Part shown: positions 18,108 through 27,492 of the stretch, piece after piece
Position numbering within the stretch: the first letter of the stretch is position 1
Layout: each line of letters opens with the position of its first letter
Assembly: GCF_000614205.1 (NCBI RefSeq)
Contig: NZ_BAKN01000021.1
Location: 1-48,973, forward strand
Direction of reading: 5' to 3'
Source: Hoylesella saccharolytica JCM 17484
GTDB lineage: Bacteria > Bacteroidota > Bacteroidia > Bacteroidales > Bacteroidaceae
DNA length: 48,973 bases
The notes under the pieces: model-generated
Database searches by the model: none
Seen by the model: the letters and a program-made list of their open reading frames with translations, nothing else
Told to the model about the DNA's origin: nothing
Position numbers and translations under genes: made by a program

Positions 18108-21100
18108 ATGACATTTACAAGATTTATACAGCGTCCGGTATTATCGACGGTAATCTCTGTATTCCTCGTTTTACTGGGTTTAATAGGCTTGGTTTCGTTA
18201 CCAATTGAGCAATATCCCGATATTGCTCCGCCAACTATATCTGTTTCAACAGTGTACACTGGTGCTGACGCACAAACGGTAATAAACTCTGTTATAACGC
18301 CTTTGGAAGAGAGTATCAATGGTGTTGAGAACATGACTTACATGGAATCGTCGGCTACAAACGATGGTTTCGCACACATCACTGTATATTTTAAGCAGGG
18401 AACAAATGCTGATATGGCTGCTGTGAATGTGCAAAACCGTGTGTCGCAGGCGCAAGCTTTATTACCGGCAGAGGTTACTCAGGTGGGTGTAACTACCTCA
18501 AAACGGCAGACAAGTAACGTTATTATGTACACCATCACCACAGAAGATGGTCGCTATGATGCCGAATTTGTTACCAATTACAATGAAATCAACATCGTGC
18601 CGGCGTTAAAACGTGTATCGGGTGTGGGTAATGTACAAAACTTCAGTTCAAGTACTTACTCGATGAGAATATGGCTGAAACCCGACAAAATGAAGCAATA
18701 TGGCCTTATGCCTACTGATATTACGGCTGCTTTGGCGGAACAAAACATCGAAGCTGCGCCGGGTAAGTTCGGCGAACAAAGTGACGTAGCGTTTGAGTAT
18801 GTGATGAGGTACAAGGGCCGTTTAAAGACTCCGACTGACTATGAAAAGATAATTATCAGCAATAACACCAACGGACAGACCTTGTATTTGGGTGATGTGG
18901 CTAAGGTTGAATTAGGAGGTTTAGGCTATTCGGTGGGTCAAAAGAACAATAATCAGCCCTCTGTTATGGGTATGGTACAGCAAATTGCCGGTTCTAATGC
19001 CAACGAAATTGCTAAAGGAGTTAAGCAGGTACTTGAAGAACAAGCCAAAGCATTTCCCCCGGGTTTAGAGTATAAAATCAATTACGATGTTACTGAGTTC
19101 TTGTACGCATCGATTGAAGAGGTTCTGATGACGCTTGTTATTACCTTTATACTGGTGTTCTTGGTGGTATATCTTTTCTTACAAGACTTCCGCTCTACAC
19201 TTATTCCGTTGATTGCAGTGCCTGTTTCGCTTATCGGAACTTTCCTTTTTCTTTGGATCTTTGGTTTTTCGATAAACTGCTTACGCTTTCGGCTTTGCTT
19301 TTGGCCATCGCATCGTGGTGGACGATGCCATTGTAGTGGTTGAAGCTGTGCATGCGAAATTGGATTTGGGCTATAAAAGCGCAAAATTGGCATCTATTGA
19401 TGCAATGAACGAGATTTCGGGAGCCATTATTTCTATTACACTGGTAATGGCAGCAGTATTTGTTCCGGTATCGTTTATTGGCGGAACGTCGGGTACTTTC
19501 TATCGAGAGTTTGGCGTAACGATGGCTGTTTCCATCATCATTTCTGCTGTTAATGCGCTTACTTTATCGCCTGCGCTGTGCGCAATGTTCTTAAAACCGC
19601 ATGATGAAGCCGGTAATCAAAGAGATATGAGCTTTATAGACAGGTTTCATACAAGTTTTAATGCAGCTTTTGAAAAGGTACTTGTGAAATATAGAAAAGG
19701 TGTAGAAAACCTCATCGGACGTCGTGTTATTACCCTTGTAGCTGTTTTGGTAGGGGTTGTAGTGTTAGTGTTTACGATGCGTGTAACTAAAACCGGACTT
19801 GTGCCTAATGAGGATACGGGTGTTATTTTCGTGATGATTTCTTTGCCTCCGGCTACAAGTCAGGCCGAAACACAGAAAGTTACTGACCAAGTAGATGCGA
19901 TGTTGGCCAGCAATCCGGCTGTGCAGAGTCGTCAACAGATTGTTGGTTACAACTTCATTGCAGGTCAGGGGTCGGATCAGGCTACGTTTGTTGTGAAGCT
20001 GAAACCGTTTCACGATCGTCCAAGTGGTTTCTTTTACAGTCTTTCAGGCCTTTGGCAGGGAGATGGTATCATGCGTTTCTTTGTCAATCCGATGGCTTAC
20101 ACCTCTGTTTTGGGTATGATTTATAAGCAGACAGCTAATATCAAAGGGGCCCAGATCTTAGCTTTCGGGCCTCCGATGATTACCGGATTCGGTGTAACCA
20201 ACAGTGTTACTTTCTCTCTGCAAGATAAAACTGGAGGTAGTCTGGATAAGTTCTTTGGTGTGACAAAAGACTATTTGAAAGCCTTAAGTGAACGTCCGGA
20301 GATTCAAAGGGCAATGACTTCGTACAATCCCAGCTATCCACAATATATGGTTGACGTAGATGTGGCCAAATGTAAGCAAAGTGGAATTAGTCCGCGTGTG
20401 GTACTTTCAACACTTCAGGGTTATTATGGCGGATTGTATGGATCTAACTTTAACAGTTATGGAAAGCTTTATCGTGTAATGATACAAGGTGATGTGGCTA
20501 GTCGAATGAGGCCCGGAGACTTGACTAATATTTATGTACGGACAAACTCTGGAATGGTTCCCGTGAACGAGTATTGCTCTTTACGGCGTGTCTACGGACC
20601 TGCAAATGTAAATCGTTTCAACCTTTTCACCAGTATCAATATTAATGCAACGCCTGCCGATGGATACTCTTCGGGTGATGCTATCAATGCTGTTAAAGAG
20701 GTTGCAGCGCAAACTTTGCCTGCCGGATATGGTTATGATTTCTCAGGTTTAACCCGTTCAGAGCAAGAATCAACTAATACAACAGCGATCATTTTTGCAC
20801 TTTGTATTATCTTTGTTTATCTGATACTTTCAGCTCAGTATGAGAGTTACCTACTACCTTTATCGGTTATACTCTCTCTTCCTTTTGGTTTGGCTGGCGC
20901 ATTTATCTTTACTTTGGTATTCGGACATCAGAATGACATCTATATGCAGATTGCTCTCATCATGCTTATTGGCCTCTTAGCCAAGAACGCTATTTTGATT
21001 GTAGAGTTTGCTTTGGAACGTCGACGCACGGGTATGGCTATCAAATATAGCGCCATTCTGGGTGCGGCATCTCGTCTTCGTCCAATCCTGATGACCAGTT

Positions 21101-21366
21101 TGGCTATGGTTATTGGCTTGCTTCCAATGATGTTTGCCAGTGGTGTGGGTAAAAACGGAAACCAAACATTAGGTGCAGCGGCTGTAGGCGGTATGCTTAT
21201 CGGTATGCTTATTCAGATATTTGTTGTTCCGGCATTGTTTGTTATCTTCCAATATCTGCAAGAAAAGTTTAAACCTATTGAGTTTGCAGATGAAGACAAC
21301 AAAGAGGTGGCTTCTGAATTGAAGCAATATGCTCGCCAGATTGTAAAACATAAAGCAGAGAAATAA
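18108..21366 (+). CDS. RND efflux pump (AcrB/MexB type, frameshifted twice)
   Basis: The proton-driven inner-membrane pump, about 1,086 residues after correction, normal for the HAE1 group. It begins MTFTRFIQRPVLSTVISVFL; VSLPIEQYPDIAPPTISV is typical of the first periplasmic loop. The frame breaks at about 19277 and 19311. Adding one base at each gives GFSIN-M-LTLSALLLAIGIVVDDAIVVVEA, with the transmembrane-4 DD pair of the proton relay intact. The second break is a GG run reduced to G. Transmembrane 10-12 sequences (LIGLLAKNAILIVEFALERR, SLAMVIGLLPMM) are complete. Two changes within 35 bp could also mean true decay, but the rest of the gene is intact. Confidence 0.93.
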
Positions 21367-21370
21367 GTAT

Positions 21371-22759
21371 ATGAAACTAAGAAACATAATATTAATAGGT
21401 GTTGCAGCAACCGTTTTTACCGGTTGCAAGAGCCTTTATGGAAAGTACGAAAGGCCTGCCGTAAACACGTCGGGATTGGTTCGTGACCCACTGTCGCTTA
21501 CCGATTCACTGGCTGTGAATGATACAACAAGCTTTGGTAATATGGCATGGCGCAGTGTGTTTACTGACCCGCAGCTTCAAAATTTGATAGAGAAGGGGCT
21601 TGCTAATAATAATGATTTACTCAATGCAGCGTTGAATGTAAAAATGGCTGAAGCACAGTTGCAAGCAGCCAAGCTAGCTTTTCTACCGTCGTTTGTCTTT
21701 TCTCCACAGGGTACTATCACTTCTTGGGATGGTAATCCGGCAGTAAAAACCTACTCATTGCCTGTTTCTGCCAGTTGGAGTATAGATCTTTTCGGTAATC
21801 TGCTTTCACAAAAGCGCAGTTCTCAGATGGCACTTCTAGCTACCCGAGATTATCAATTGGTTGCCAAAACCAAGTTGATTGGTAACATTGCCAATCTTTA
21901 TTACACACTATTAATGCTCGATAAGGAGATAGAATTGGTGAGTGAGATGGAACATTTGGCAAAAGATACGTGGGAAACGATGAAGCTGCAGAAGGAATAT
22001 GGCACCGTTCGTTCTACCGGTGTGCAGAGTGCAGAGGCCAATTACTACTCTGTTCAGGCGAAAAAAACCGATTTAGTACGCCAGATGCGTGAGTCGGAGA
22101 ACGCTTTATCTCTGTTACTCGGTCAGTCGGCGCAAGCCATCTCGCGTGGAAAACTTGAACAGCAGAGTCTACCTGCTCATTTAGCAACCGGCATCAGCAT
22201 ACGTATGCTTAACAATCGCCCTGATGTTCACTATGCTGAAATGAGTCTTGCACAGTGTTTTTACAATGTTCAGACTGCACGAAGTAGATTTTATCCCAAT
22301 ATAACCATTAGTGCTTCGGGTGCTTTTACCAATAACAGCGGCATGGGAATTGTAAATCCCGGCAAGTGGTTGCTTAGTGCAGTGGGTAGCTTGGTTCAAC
22401 CTATTTTTCAGCGTGGACAAATTGTTGCCGGTCTGAAAGTTGCCAAAATGCGCTATGAACAGGCTTACAATACCTGGCAGCAGAGTGTGCTTAGTGCGGG
22501 CAGCGAAGTAAGTAATGCCCTCGTTCTCTATAATTCTTCAGATGAAAAGAGTAGAATAGAATCGAAACAGATTGCTACTTTGCGCCAAAATGTAGAAGAT
22601 ACGAAATTGTTGTTATTGCAATCGCGTAGCACGTATCTTGAAGTGATAACGGCTCAACAGAGTCTTCTTAATGTTGAACTTTCCAAAGTGCAGGATGATT
22701 TTCGTAAGATGCAAGCTGTAGTAAACTTGTATAGTGCATTGGGAGGAGGCGTAAAATAG
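21371..22759 (+). CDS. RND efflux outer-membrane channel (TolC/OprM type)
   Basis: A 462-residue outer-membrane lipoprotein with lipobox VFTGC (Cys19) and two outer-membrane-efflux repeats: about 60-240 (NNDLLNAALNVKMAEAQLQA onward) and about 270-455 (NNRPDVHYAEMSLAQCFYNV, RSTYLEVITAQQSLLNVELS). It forms the exit duct for the pump. It starts 4 bp after the pump stop and is the last gene of the operon. The length and motifs are typical of the NodT/OprM lipoprotein type. Confidence 0.94.
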   Translation: MKLRNIILIGVAATVFTGCKSLYGKYERPAVNTSGLVRDPLSLTDSLAVNDTTSFGNMAWRSVFTDPQLQNLIEKGLANNNDLLNAALNVKMAEAQLQAAKLAFLPSFVFSPQGTITSWDGNPAVKTYSLPVSASWSIDLFGNLLSQKRSSQMALLATRDYQLVAKTKLIGNIANLYYTLLMLDKEIELVSEMEHLAKDTWETMKLQKEYGTVRSTGVQSAEANYYSVQAKKTDLVRQMRESENALSLLLGQSAQAISRGKLEQQSLPAHLATGISIRMLNNRPDVHYAEMSLAQCFYNVQTARSRFYPNITISASGAFTNNSGMGIVNPGKWLLSAVGSLVQPIFQRGQIVAGLKVAKMRYEQAYNTWQQSVLSAGSEVSNALVLYNSSDEKSRIESKQIATLRQNVEDTKLLLLQSRSTYLEVITAQQSLLNVELSKVQDDFRKMQAVVNLYSALGGGVK

Positions 22760-22974
22760 CACAGATGTGTTGGCAAATTAAAGTGTAAATAAGGGCTCAT
22801 ATTTATTGCGTTAATGTGTTGACCGGTTGATAAAAGTAAATAAATAGTTGTATAGAATGTGAGTTGAGTTGCAGGTAAAAGAACGAAAGGAATTCAGAAG
22901 GTATTTGTTGAAAATCAGAAGTCTCTTTTTTACGGTTCGTTTATCTGCTGCTTGACCACCAAACCAATAAAAAT

Positions 22975-23757
22975 ATGGCAAACGATATAAGTACAAGGGC
23001 GGAAATATCTCCCCAAGCAAAGATTGGTGACAATTGTAAGATCTATCCTTTTGTATACATTGAGGATGATGTTGTTATCGGTGACAACTGTGTTATATTT
23101 CCTTTCGTTAGTATTTTGAATGGCACCCGCCTGGGTAATGATAATCAAATATTTCAAAATGCGGTGTTGGGTGCGCAGCCGCAAGACTTTAATTTTGTGG
23201 GCGAAACTTCTGAATTGATTATCGGCAACAATAATATCATCCGCGAAAACGTGGTTATTAACCGTGCCACACACGAAGGATGTCAGACTGTTATTGGTAA
23301 TGGAAACTTCTTAATGGAGGGTGCGCACATCTCCCACGATACCAAAGTTGGTGATAATTGTGTGTTTGGTTACGGTACAAAGATAGCTGGTGATTGCGAA
23401 ATAGGGAATGGTGTAATCTTTTCTACCGGGGTCATTGAGAACCCAAAGACGCGTGTCGGTGATCGGGCTATGGTGCAGGCAGGTACTACTTTTTCAAAAG
23501 ATGTTCCACCATATATTATCGCTGGAGGAAAACCGGTGGGTTATGGAGGTATCAATGGGGTAATGTTAACGGCTGATGGATTGGATAAAAAAATACAAAA
23601 ACACATCGCCAATGCTTATCGTTTGATTTTTCATGGGCAGACCAGTGTATTTGATTCGGTGCTGCAAGTGAAAGAGCAAGTGCCTAATGGAGTAGAGATT
23701 CAAAAGATTATTGATTTTGTTAACTCGACAGAGTTAGGTATAATAAGTAAAATGTAG
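22975..23757 (+). CDS. lpxA: Acyl-ACP-UDP-N-acetylglucosamine O-acyltransferase
   Basis: A 260-residue left-handed beta-helix acyltransferase that starts lipid A synthesis by adding a 3-hydroxyacyl chain to UDP-GlcNAc. Hexapeptide repeats run through residues 8-190 (ISPQAKIGDNCKIYPFVYIE, VVIGDNCVIFPFVSI). GAQPQDFNF and the catalytic-His region MEGAHISHDTKVGDNC are present, as is the C-terminal helical part (GLDKKIQKHIANAYRLIFHG). It is not joined to lpxD/lpxC in this window. The 215 bp upstream carry no clear promoter. A terminator follows at 23788. Confidence 0.93.
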   Translation: MANDISTRAEISPQAKIGDNCKIYPFVYIEDDVVIGDNCVIFPFVSILNGTRLGNDNQIFQNAVLGAQPQDFNFVGETSELIIGNNNIIRENVVINRATHEGCQTVIGNGNFLMEGAHISHDTKVGDNCVFGYGTKIAGDCEIGNGVIFSTGVIENPKTRVGDRAMVQAGTTFSKDVPPYIIAGGKPVGYGGINGVMLTADGLDKKIQKHIANAYRLIFHGQTSVFDSVLQVKEQVPNGVEIQKIIDFVNSTELGIISKM

Positions 23758-23787
23758 TTTCATACCTAATACATTTTATGATGTGAG

Positions 23788-23823
23788 GCGGACTTGCCGA
23801 GAGGCGAGTCCGCTTCTTTTTAT
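23788..23823 (+). terminator. Intrinsic terminator after lpxA
   Basis: GCGGACTTGCC (23788-23798), GAGA loop, GGCGAGTCCGC (23803-23813, one G-T pair), then TTCTTTTTATTT. Confidence 0.88.
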
Positions 23824-23899
23824 TTATTCCCGTTGGTTCTTTTCTCAGCGGTAGTAGATTCTGTTTATAAGTATGATCCTACAAGTAATTTGTACTGTG

Positions 23900-24361
23900 T
23901 TATAGTTCGTAAACTTTTATCTGAGCTTGTTTATAGGCATTATCTACGATAAGCAGTTTGATGGGCTGCATAAAGAAGCTTTGTTGTTTTCCCTCTTTTA
24001 CCCGATAAGTCAGTTTCAACTCTTTTTCATTTCCTTCTAATGATACATCCAAGATGTCCGTATCTTTGTCTGTTTCAGGTAATACGATGGGAATGACAAA
24101 CTCCTTTTTAAAGTTGATAACCGTAGGATTTCCACCTTTACCCATAAAAGCAGCCATGCCGAAACAGCGATCAAACTCTTTCTGTGTGGTGATTTTGCTA
24201 CTAACAGCCCTTTCCTGGCCTTGATTTAAGAAATAATTGTATGCTTCTTTGTAGTCCAACTTTTGTATCTTACCGGTAGTTTTATAGCAACAGCAACTTG
24301 TAAAGACCCATATGCAAAGGAGGGCTATACCTAAAATCATGCTAAATCTTGATCTTTTCAT
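23900..24361 (-). CDS. Lipoprotein of unknown function
   Basis: A 153-residue lipoprotein: signal MKRSRFSMILGIALLCIWVF, then TSCCCY, with three consecutive Cys at the lipobox. The mature part is mixed alpha/beta (LDYKEAYNYFLNQGQERAVS, FVIPIVLPETDKDTDILDVS, KGKQ-type charged strands). There is no recognised family. The double cysteine after the lipidation site is slightly unusual. The stop lies about 90 bp from the lpxA terminator on the opposite strand. Confidence 0.75.
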   Translation of the reverse strand: MKRSRFSMILGIALLCIWVFTSCCCYKTTGKIQKLDYKEAYNYFLNQGQERAVSSKITTQKEFDRCFGMAAFMGKGGNPTVINFKKEFVIPIVLPETDKDTDILDVSLEGNEKELKLTYRVKEGKQQSFFMQPIKLLIVDNAYKQAQIKVYEL

Positions 24362-24401
24362 ATTTCTATTTTTGTGAATGTCCCTTTCTATACATATTGA
24401 C

Positions 24402-24451
24402 AGACATACGGTCTAACGCTTGCTTTGATGGTTGCATTAGACCGTATGTCT
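24402..24451. other. Perfect 15-bp inverted repeat
   Basis: AGACATACGGTCTAA (24402-24416) and TTAGACCGTATGTCT (24437-24451) form a perfect 15-bp stem around a 20-nt loop. No U-run follows on either strand, so a simple terminator is doubtful. It lies between the small gene at 24541-24651 and the lipoprotein gene (both minus strand) and could be a processing site or operator. Confidence 0.7.
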
Positions 24452-24491
24452 AGTATGGCAGGCTTATTCAGCCTCTTGTTTTAACTTTTGG

Positions 24492-24551
24492 TGTCGACAT
24501 TGATACATGTCTACATTTTGTTCGATGTGTACATCATTTTTTAGGTGTACC
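24492..24551. repeat. 16-18 bp palindromic repeat array
   Basis: Four palindrome-like octamers begin at 24492 (TGTCGACA), 24508 (TGTCTACA), 24526 (TGTGTACA) and 24544 (GGTGTACC), spaced 16, 18 and 18 bp. The last unit overlaps the 3' end of the small gene. The design resembles the 22-bp arrays elsewhere in the window, with a shorter step. Confidence 0.5.
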
Positions 24552-24651
24552 AGATGGATGAATCAACTGTTTGATAACGATCATCTTCTTCGTTGTACAC
24601 ATTGTCCAACTCATAGTCTTCTTGACTATAAGATTTTCTTTTCAGTTTCAT
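24541..24651 (-). CDS. Candidate 36-residue small protein
   Basis: An ATG at 24651 opens 36 codons ending in TAA at 24543-24541. The peptide starts MKLKRKSYSQEDYELDNV and ends DRYQTVDSSIWYT: a basic head and an acidic, tyrosine-rich body. A full AGGAGG Shine-Dalgarno site lies 7 bp before the ATG, rare in this genome, and TATCTTTG (24779-24772) can serve as promoter with a leader of about 115 nt. That leader carries the hairpin TTGCC-TTTT-GGCAA. There is no signal peptide, and no family is recognised. Short length means coding status is not certain. Confidence 0.5.
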   Translation of the reverse strand: MKLKRKSYSQEDYELDNVYNEEDDRYQTVDSSIWYT

Positions 24652-24771
24652 AGCTAATCCTCCTATGGGACGTCAGTCTCTATTTGTCCCTTTAGTTAGT
24701 TTGGTAATAGATGATGAGACTTACATCTTCTAATTAATTAGGTAAATTGCCAAAAGGCAATCCATTTAATA

Positions 24772-24779
24772 CAAAGATA
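24772..24779 (-). promoter_or_regulatory. -7 element for the small gene
   Basis: On the minus strand this reads TATCTTTG, an exact match to TAnnTTTG. No clear -33 element. The AT-rich stretch 24652-25027 holds this site, a short leader hairpin and the peptidase promoter, nothing else I can support. Confidence 0.45.
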
Positions 24780-24988
24780 ATGATTAAATGAATAGATTGT
24801 TATCTTTAACCTACTTTTTTGTTTTTATTTTATGATTTTTATTAAGTACTAAGTAAGCTTAATTGCTGGATTTTAACAGGTAAAGTTAAGTTTCTTATAT
24901 CTTTATAGATAATTAAAAAGGTAGGAGAGTAAGTGGCTCCCTTTATCCTTTCACTACAGTAGTATTCTCTTTTCTTCTCCTTTTTTTG

Positions 24989-24996
24989 TAAATTTG
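24989..24996 (+). promoter_or_regulatory. -7 element for the C1 peptidase gene
   Basis: TAAATTTG, 31 bp before the ATG at 25028, preceded by a pyrimidine-rich tract rather than a good -33 TTTG. Confidence 0.5.
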
Positions 24997-25027
24997 CCCA
25001 AGTAATCTAATTAATTTCATCAATTAT

Positions 25028-26431
25028 ATGAATAATAAACTACTGATGTTGGGCGTATGTTTGACTCTTACAGGGAACATAATGGCTCAAAATAAAGAGG
25101 GAAGTATTTCGCTACAGATGCTAAATCAAATACAGCATAATGGAAAACAAACTGCTGTAGAACGGGCTTTGAGTAATGCCATTGCGACTAACTCGATTGA
25201 CGAACTTGCGCGTACACCGGGCAGTAAGACAGAAGTGGATGATTATTTCAGCAACGAAACACCGAAGCAAAACATACAAAACCAAAAGAGTTCGGGACGT
25301 TGCTGGATGTTTACGGGGCTCAATGTGCTGCGGGCAGACTTTGCTTTGCGAAGTGATTCGCTTCGTGTGGAATACTCGCATACGTATCTTTTCTTCTGGG
25401 ATCAGCTTGAAAAAGCTAACCTAATGTTGCAAAGTGTTGTCGATTGTGCCAAGAAACCGATTAACGACCCTGAGGTTCAGTTCTTCTTCAAGCATCCGTT
25501 GAACGATGGTGGAACGTTTTGTGGTGTGGCGGATTTGGCTGAAAAGTACGGTTTGGTACCTAAAAATGCAATGCCTGAGACGTATTCGAGTGAGAATACA
25601 AGCAGGATGTCAAAGCTTATTTCTTCCAAGCTGCGTGAGTATGGATTGGAGTTGCGCCGTATGGTAGCTGCAGGGAAGAAACCCGCAGATATTCGTTCGC
25701 GTAAAACGCAGATGTTGGGCACGGTGTATAAAATGCTTGTCCTAACATTGGGTGAGCCGGTAAAAAGTTTCAAGTACGCTTTTAAGAATAAGGATGGAAA
25801 AACGGTTACACCCATTGAAACCTATACACCGAAGCAGTTCTACGATAAAACAGTGGGACGTTCGCTTAACGATAATACTCTCATGATTATGAATGACCCA
25901 CGCCATGAATATAACAAGGTGTACGAGGTGATGCACGATAGGCATACGTATGATGGTCATAACTGGCGTTATCTTAATCTGCCGATGGACGAAATAGCCA
26001 AGTTAGCGATTGCTTCTATCAAGGCAGGGCATAAGATGTACAGTTCTTATGATGTAGGTAAACAGCTTGATCGTGTGCGTGGATATGTGGATACAGGTAA
26101 TTTTGATTATGCCTCACTCTTTGGAACGACGTTTCCCATGAATAAAGCCGATCGTATTGCAACATTCGATAGCGGTTCTACCCATGCTATGACGCTTACT
26201 GCAGTGGACCTTGGTGCTGATGGAAAGCCGTTGAAATGGAAAGTAGAAAACAGTTGGGGGGCAGACAATGGGCACAAGGGTTACCTGATTATGTCGAACG
26301 ATTGGTTTAATGATTATTTCTTCCGGTTGGTTATTGACAAGCAGTTTGTTCCCGAGAACCTCCAGAAACTGGCTGCTCAGAAGTCGATCATGTTGACTTA
26401 TGACGACCCGGTATTTGCCGATGACTTGTAA
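25028..26431 (+). CDS. Secreted C1B-family aminopeptidase (bleomycin hydrolase type)
   Basis: A 467-residue papain-fold cysteine peptidase of the PepC/bleomycin hydrolase family. A signal peptide (MNNKLLMLGVCLTLTGNIMA) sends it to the periplasm, unlike the cytosolic PepC of Firmicutes. QNQKSSGRCWMFTGLN holds the catalytic Cys with its oxyanion Gln. STHAMTLTAVDL holds the His and WKVENSWGADNGHKGY the Asn. Family members cleave N-terminal residues from peptides. It is monocistronic, between its own promoter and a strong hairpin at 26462. Confidence 0.94.
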   Translation: MNNKLLMLGVCLTLTGNIMAQNKEGSISLQMLNQIQHNGKQTAVERALSNAIATNSIDELARTPGSKTEVDDYFSNETPKQNIQNQKSSGRCWMFTGLNVLRADFALRSDSLRVEYSHTYLFFWDQLEKANLMLQSVVDCAKKPINDPEVQFFFKHPLNDGGTFCGVADLAEKYGLVPKNAMPETYSSENTSRMSKLISSKLREYGLELRRMVAAGKKPADIRSRKTQMLGTVYKMLVLTLGEPVKSFKYAFKNKDGKTVTPIETYTPKQFYDKTVGRSLNDNTLMIMNDPRHEYNKVYEVMHDRHTYDGHNWRYLNLPMDEIAKLAIASIKAGHKMYSSYDVGKQLDRVRGYVDTGNFDYASLFGTTFPMNKADRIATFDSGSTHAMTLTAVDLGADGKPLKWKVENSWGADNGHKGYLIMSNDWFNDYFFRLVIDKQFVPENLQKLAAQKSIMLTYDDPVFADDL

Positions 26432-26461
26432 CGCGAAACTGAAAAACGAAGTAAAAAGTTG

Positions 26462-26506
26462 AATTCAAACGGCCGATGTTCATCATGAACATCGGCCGTT
26501 TGAATT
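26462..26506. terminator. 21-bp perfect hairpin between convergent genes
   Basis: A 21-nt arm (26462-26482, beginning AATTCAAACGGCC) and its exact complement (26486-26506) enclose a 3-nt TCA loop. It follows the peptidase gene and faces the convergent ispH gene; A- and T-rich ends allow either direction. The rest of 26507-26622 shows nothing. Confidence 0.8.
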
Positions 26507-26622
26507 GTTCCTATCTGCTTGAGTAACTAAAAAACGACTATTAGATAGCAGTGATGGGTATGAAAATGCGTAGTACTGAAGGCCAATGGGATAGTCGACA
26601 GATCGTAGGAAAACTACTTATA

Positions 26623-27492
26623 TTAGACAGCCGATTGCTCTTTTGAAAGAATAAATGTTTTACATTCTTCCATTAACCATTTCGGGGTGCTAGTAGCTCC
26701 GCAGATGCCGACCGTCTGAACACCTTTAAACCAGTTCATATCGATTTCTTTTGCACCCTCGATGTGGTAGCTATTAGGATTAATCTTTTTACATTCGTTG
26801 TATAAAACCTTTCCGTTACTGCTTTTACGGCCGCTTACAAAGAGGATCACATCGTGTTGAGCGGCGAAGCGAGCAATGTTGGGCATGCGGTTGGCAACTT
26901 GTCTGCAAATGGTGTCAAAACTTTTAAAGATGGCTCCTTCTTGAATATGTTCCTGTATATACTCTATAATACGATGAAACTCGTCTAAACTTTTAGTGGT
27001 TTGAGAATAAAGATAAATGTCCTTACTAAAGTCGAGTCGGGTCACCTCATCAAAGTGTTCTATCACGATAGCCTCGCTTTTGGTCTGTCCGACAAGTCCT
27101 AGAACTTCAGCATGACCGTTCTTTCCGAAGATAACGATCTGTGCATCCGGATTGTTAAGAAATTGTTTCTTGATGCGCTTTTGCAGTTGAAGCACCACCG
27201 GACACGTAGCATCAATAATCTCAATGTTATTGCGTCTGGCCAGTTCGTATGTCTCGGGTGGTTCTCCATGGGCACGTAACAGAACCTTTACATTATGTAA
27301 ATCTTTTAGCTGTTCGTGGTTAATAGTAATCAATCCCATGGCTGTAAGGCGTTCAACTTCCATACCATTATGAACAATGTCGCCCAAACAGTACATCGGT
27401 TTACCTTCGGCCAATTCTTCTTCTGCTTTTTTTATTGCAGTTGTTACGCCGAAACAGAATCCGCTCCCGTTATCTATTTCTACCTGAATCAT
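26623..27492 (-). CDS. ispH: 4-hydroxy-3-methylbut-2-enyl diphosphate reductase
   Basis: A 289-residue iron-sulfur enzyme, the last step of the MEP isoprenoid pathway, making IPP and DMAPP. The three cluster cysteines lie in GSGFCFGVTTAI (residue 13), DATCPVV (about 96) and GICGATSTPKWL (about 265). LRAHGEPPE, SQTTKS and SGRKSSNGKVLYNECKKIN are conserved substrate-site motifs. Its start overlaps the stop of the DUF1573 gene by four bases, so the two are translationally coupled. Confidence 0.96.
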   Translation of the reverse strand: MIQVEIDNGSGFCFGVTTAIKKAEEELAEGKPMYCLGDIVHNGMEVERLTAMGLITINHEQLKDLHNVKVLLRAHGEPPETYELARRNNIEIIDATCPVVLQLQKRIKKQFLNNPDAQIVIFGKNGHAEVLGLVGQTKSEAIVIEHFDEVTRLDFSKDIYLYSQTTKSLDEFHRIIEYIQEHIQEGAIFKSFDTICRQVANRMPNIARFAAQHDVILFVSGRKSSNGKVLYNECKKINPNSYHIEGAKEIDMNWFKGVQTVGICGATSTPKWLMEECKTFILSKEQSAV

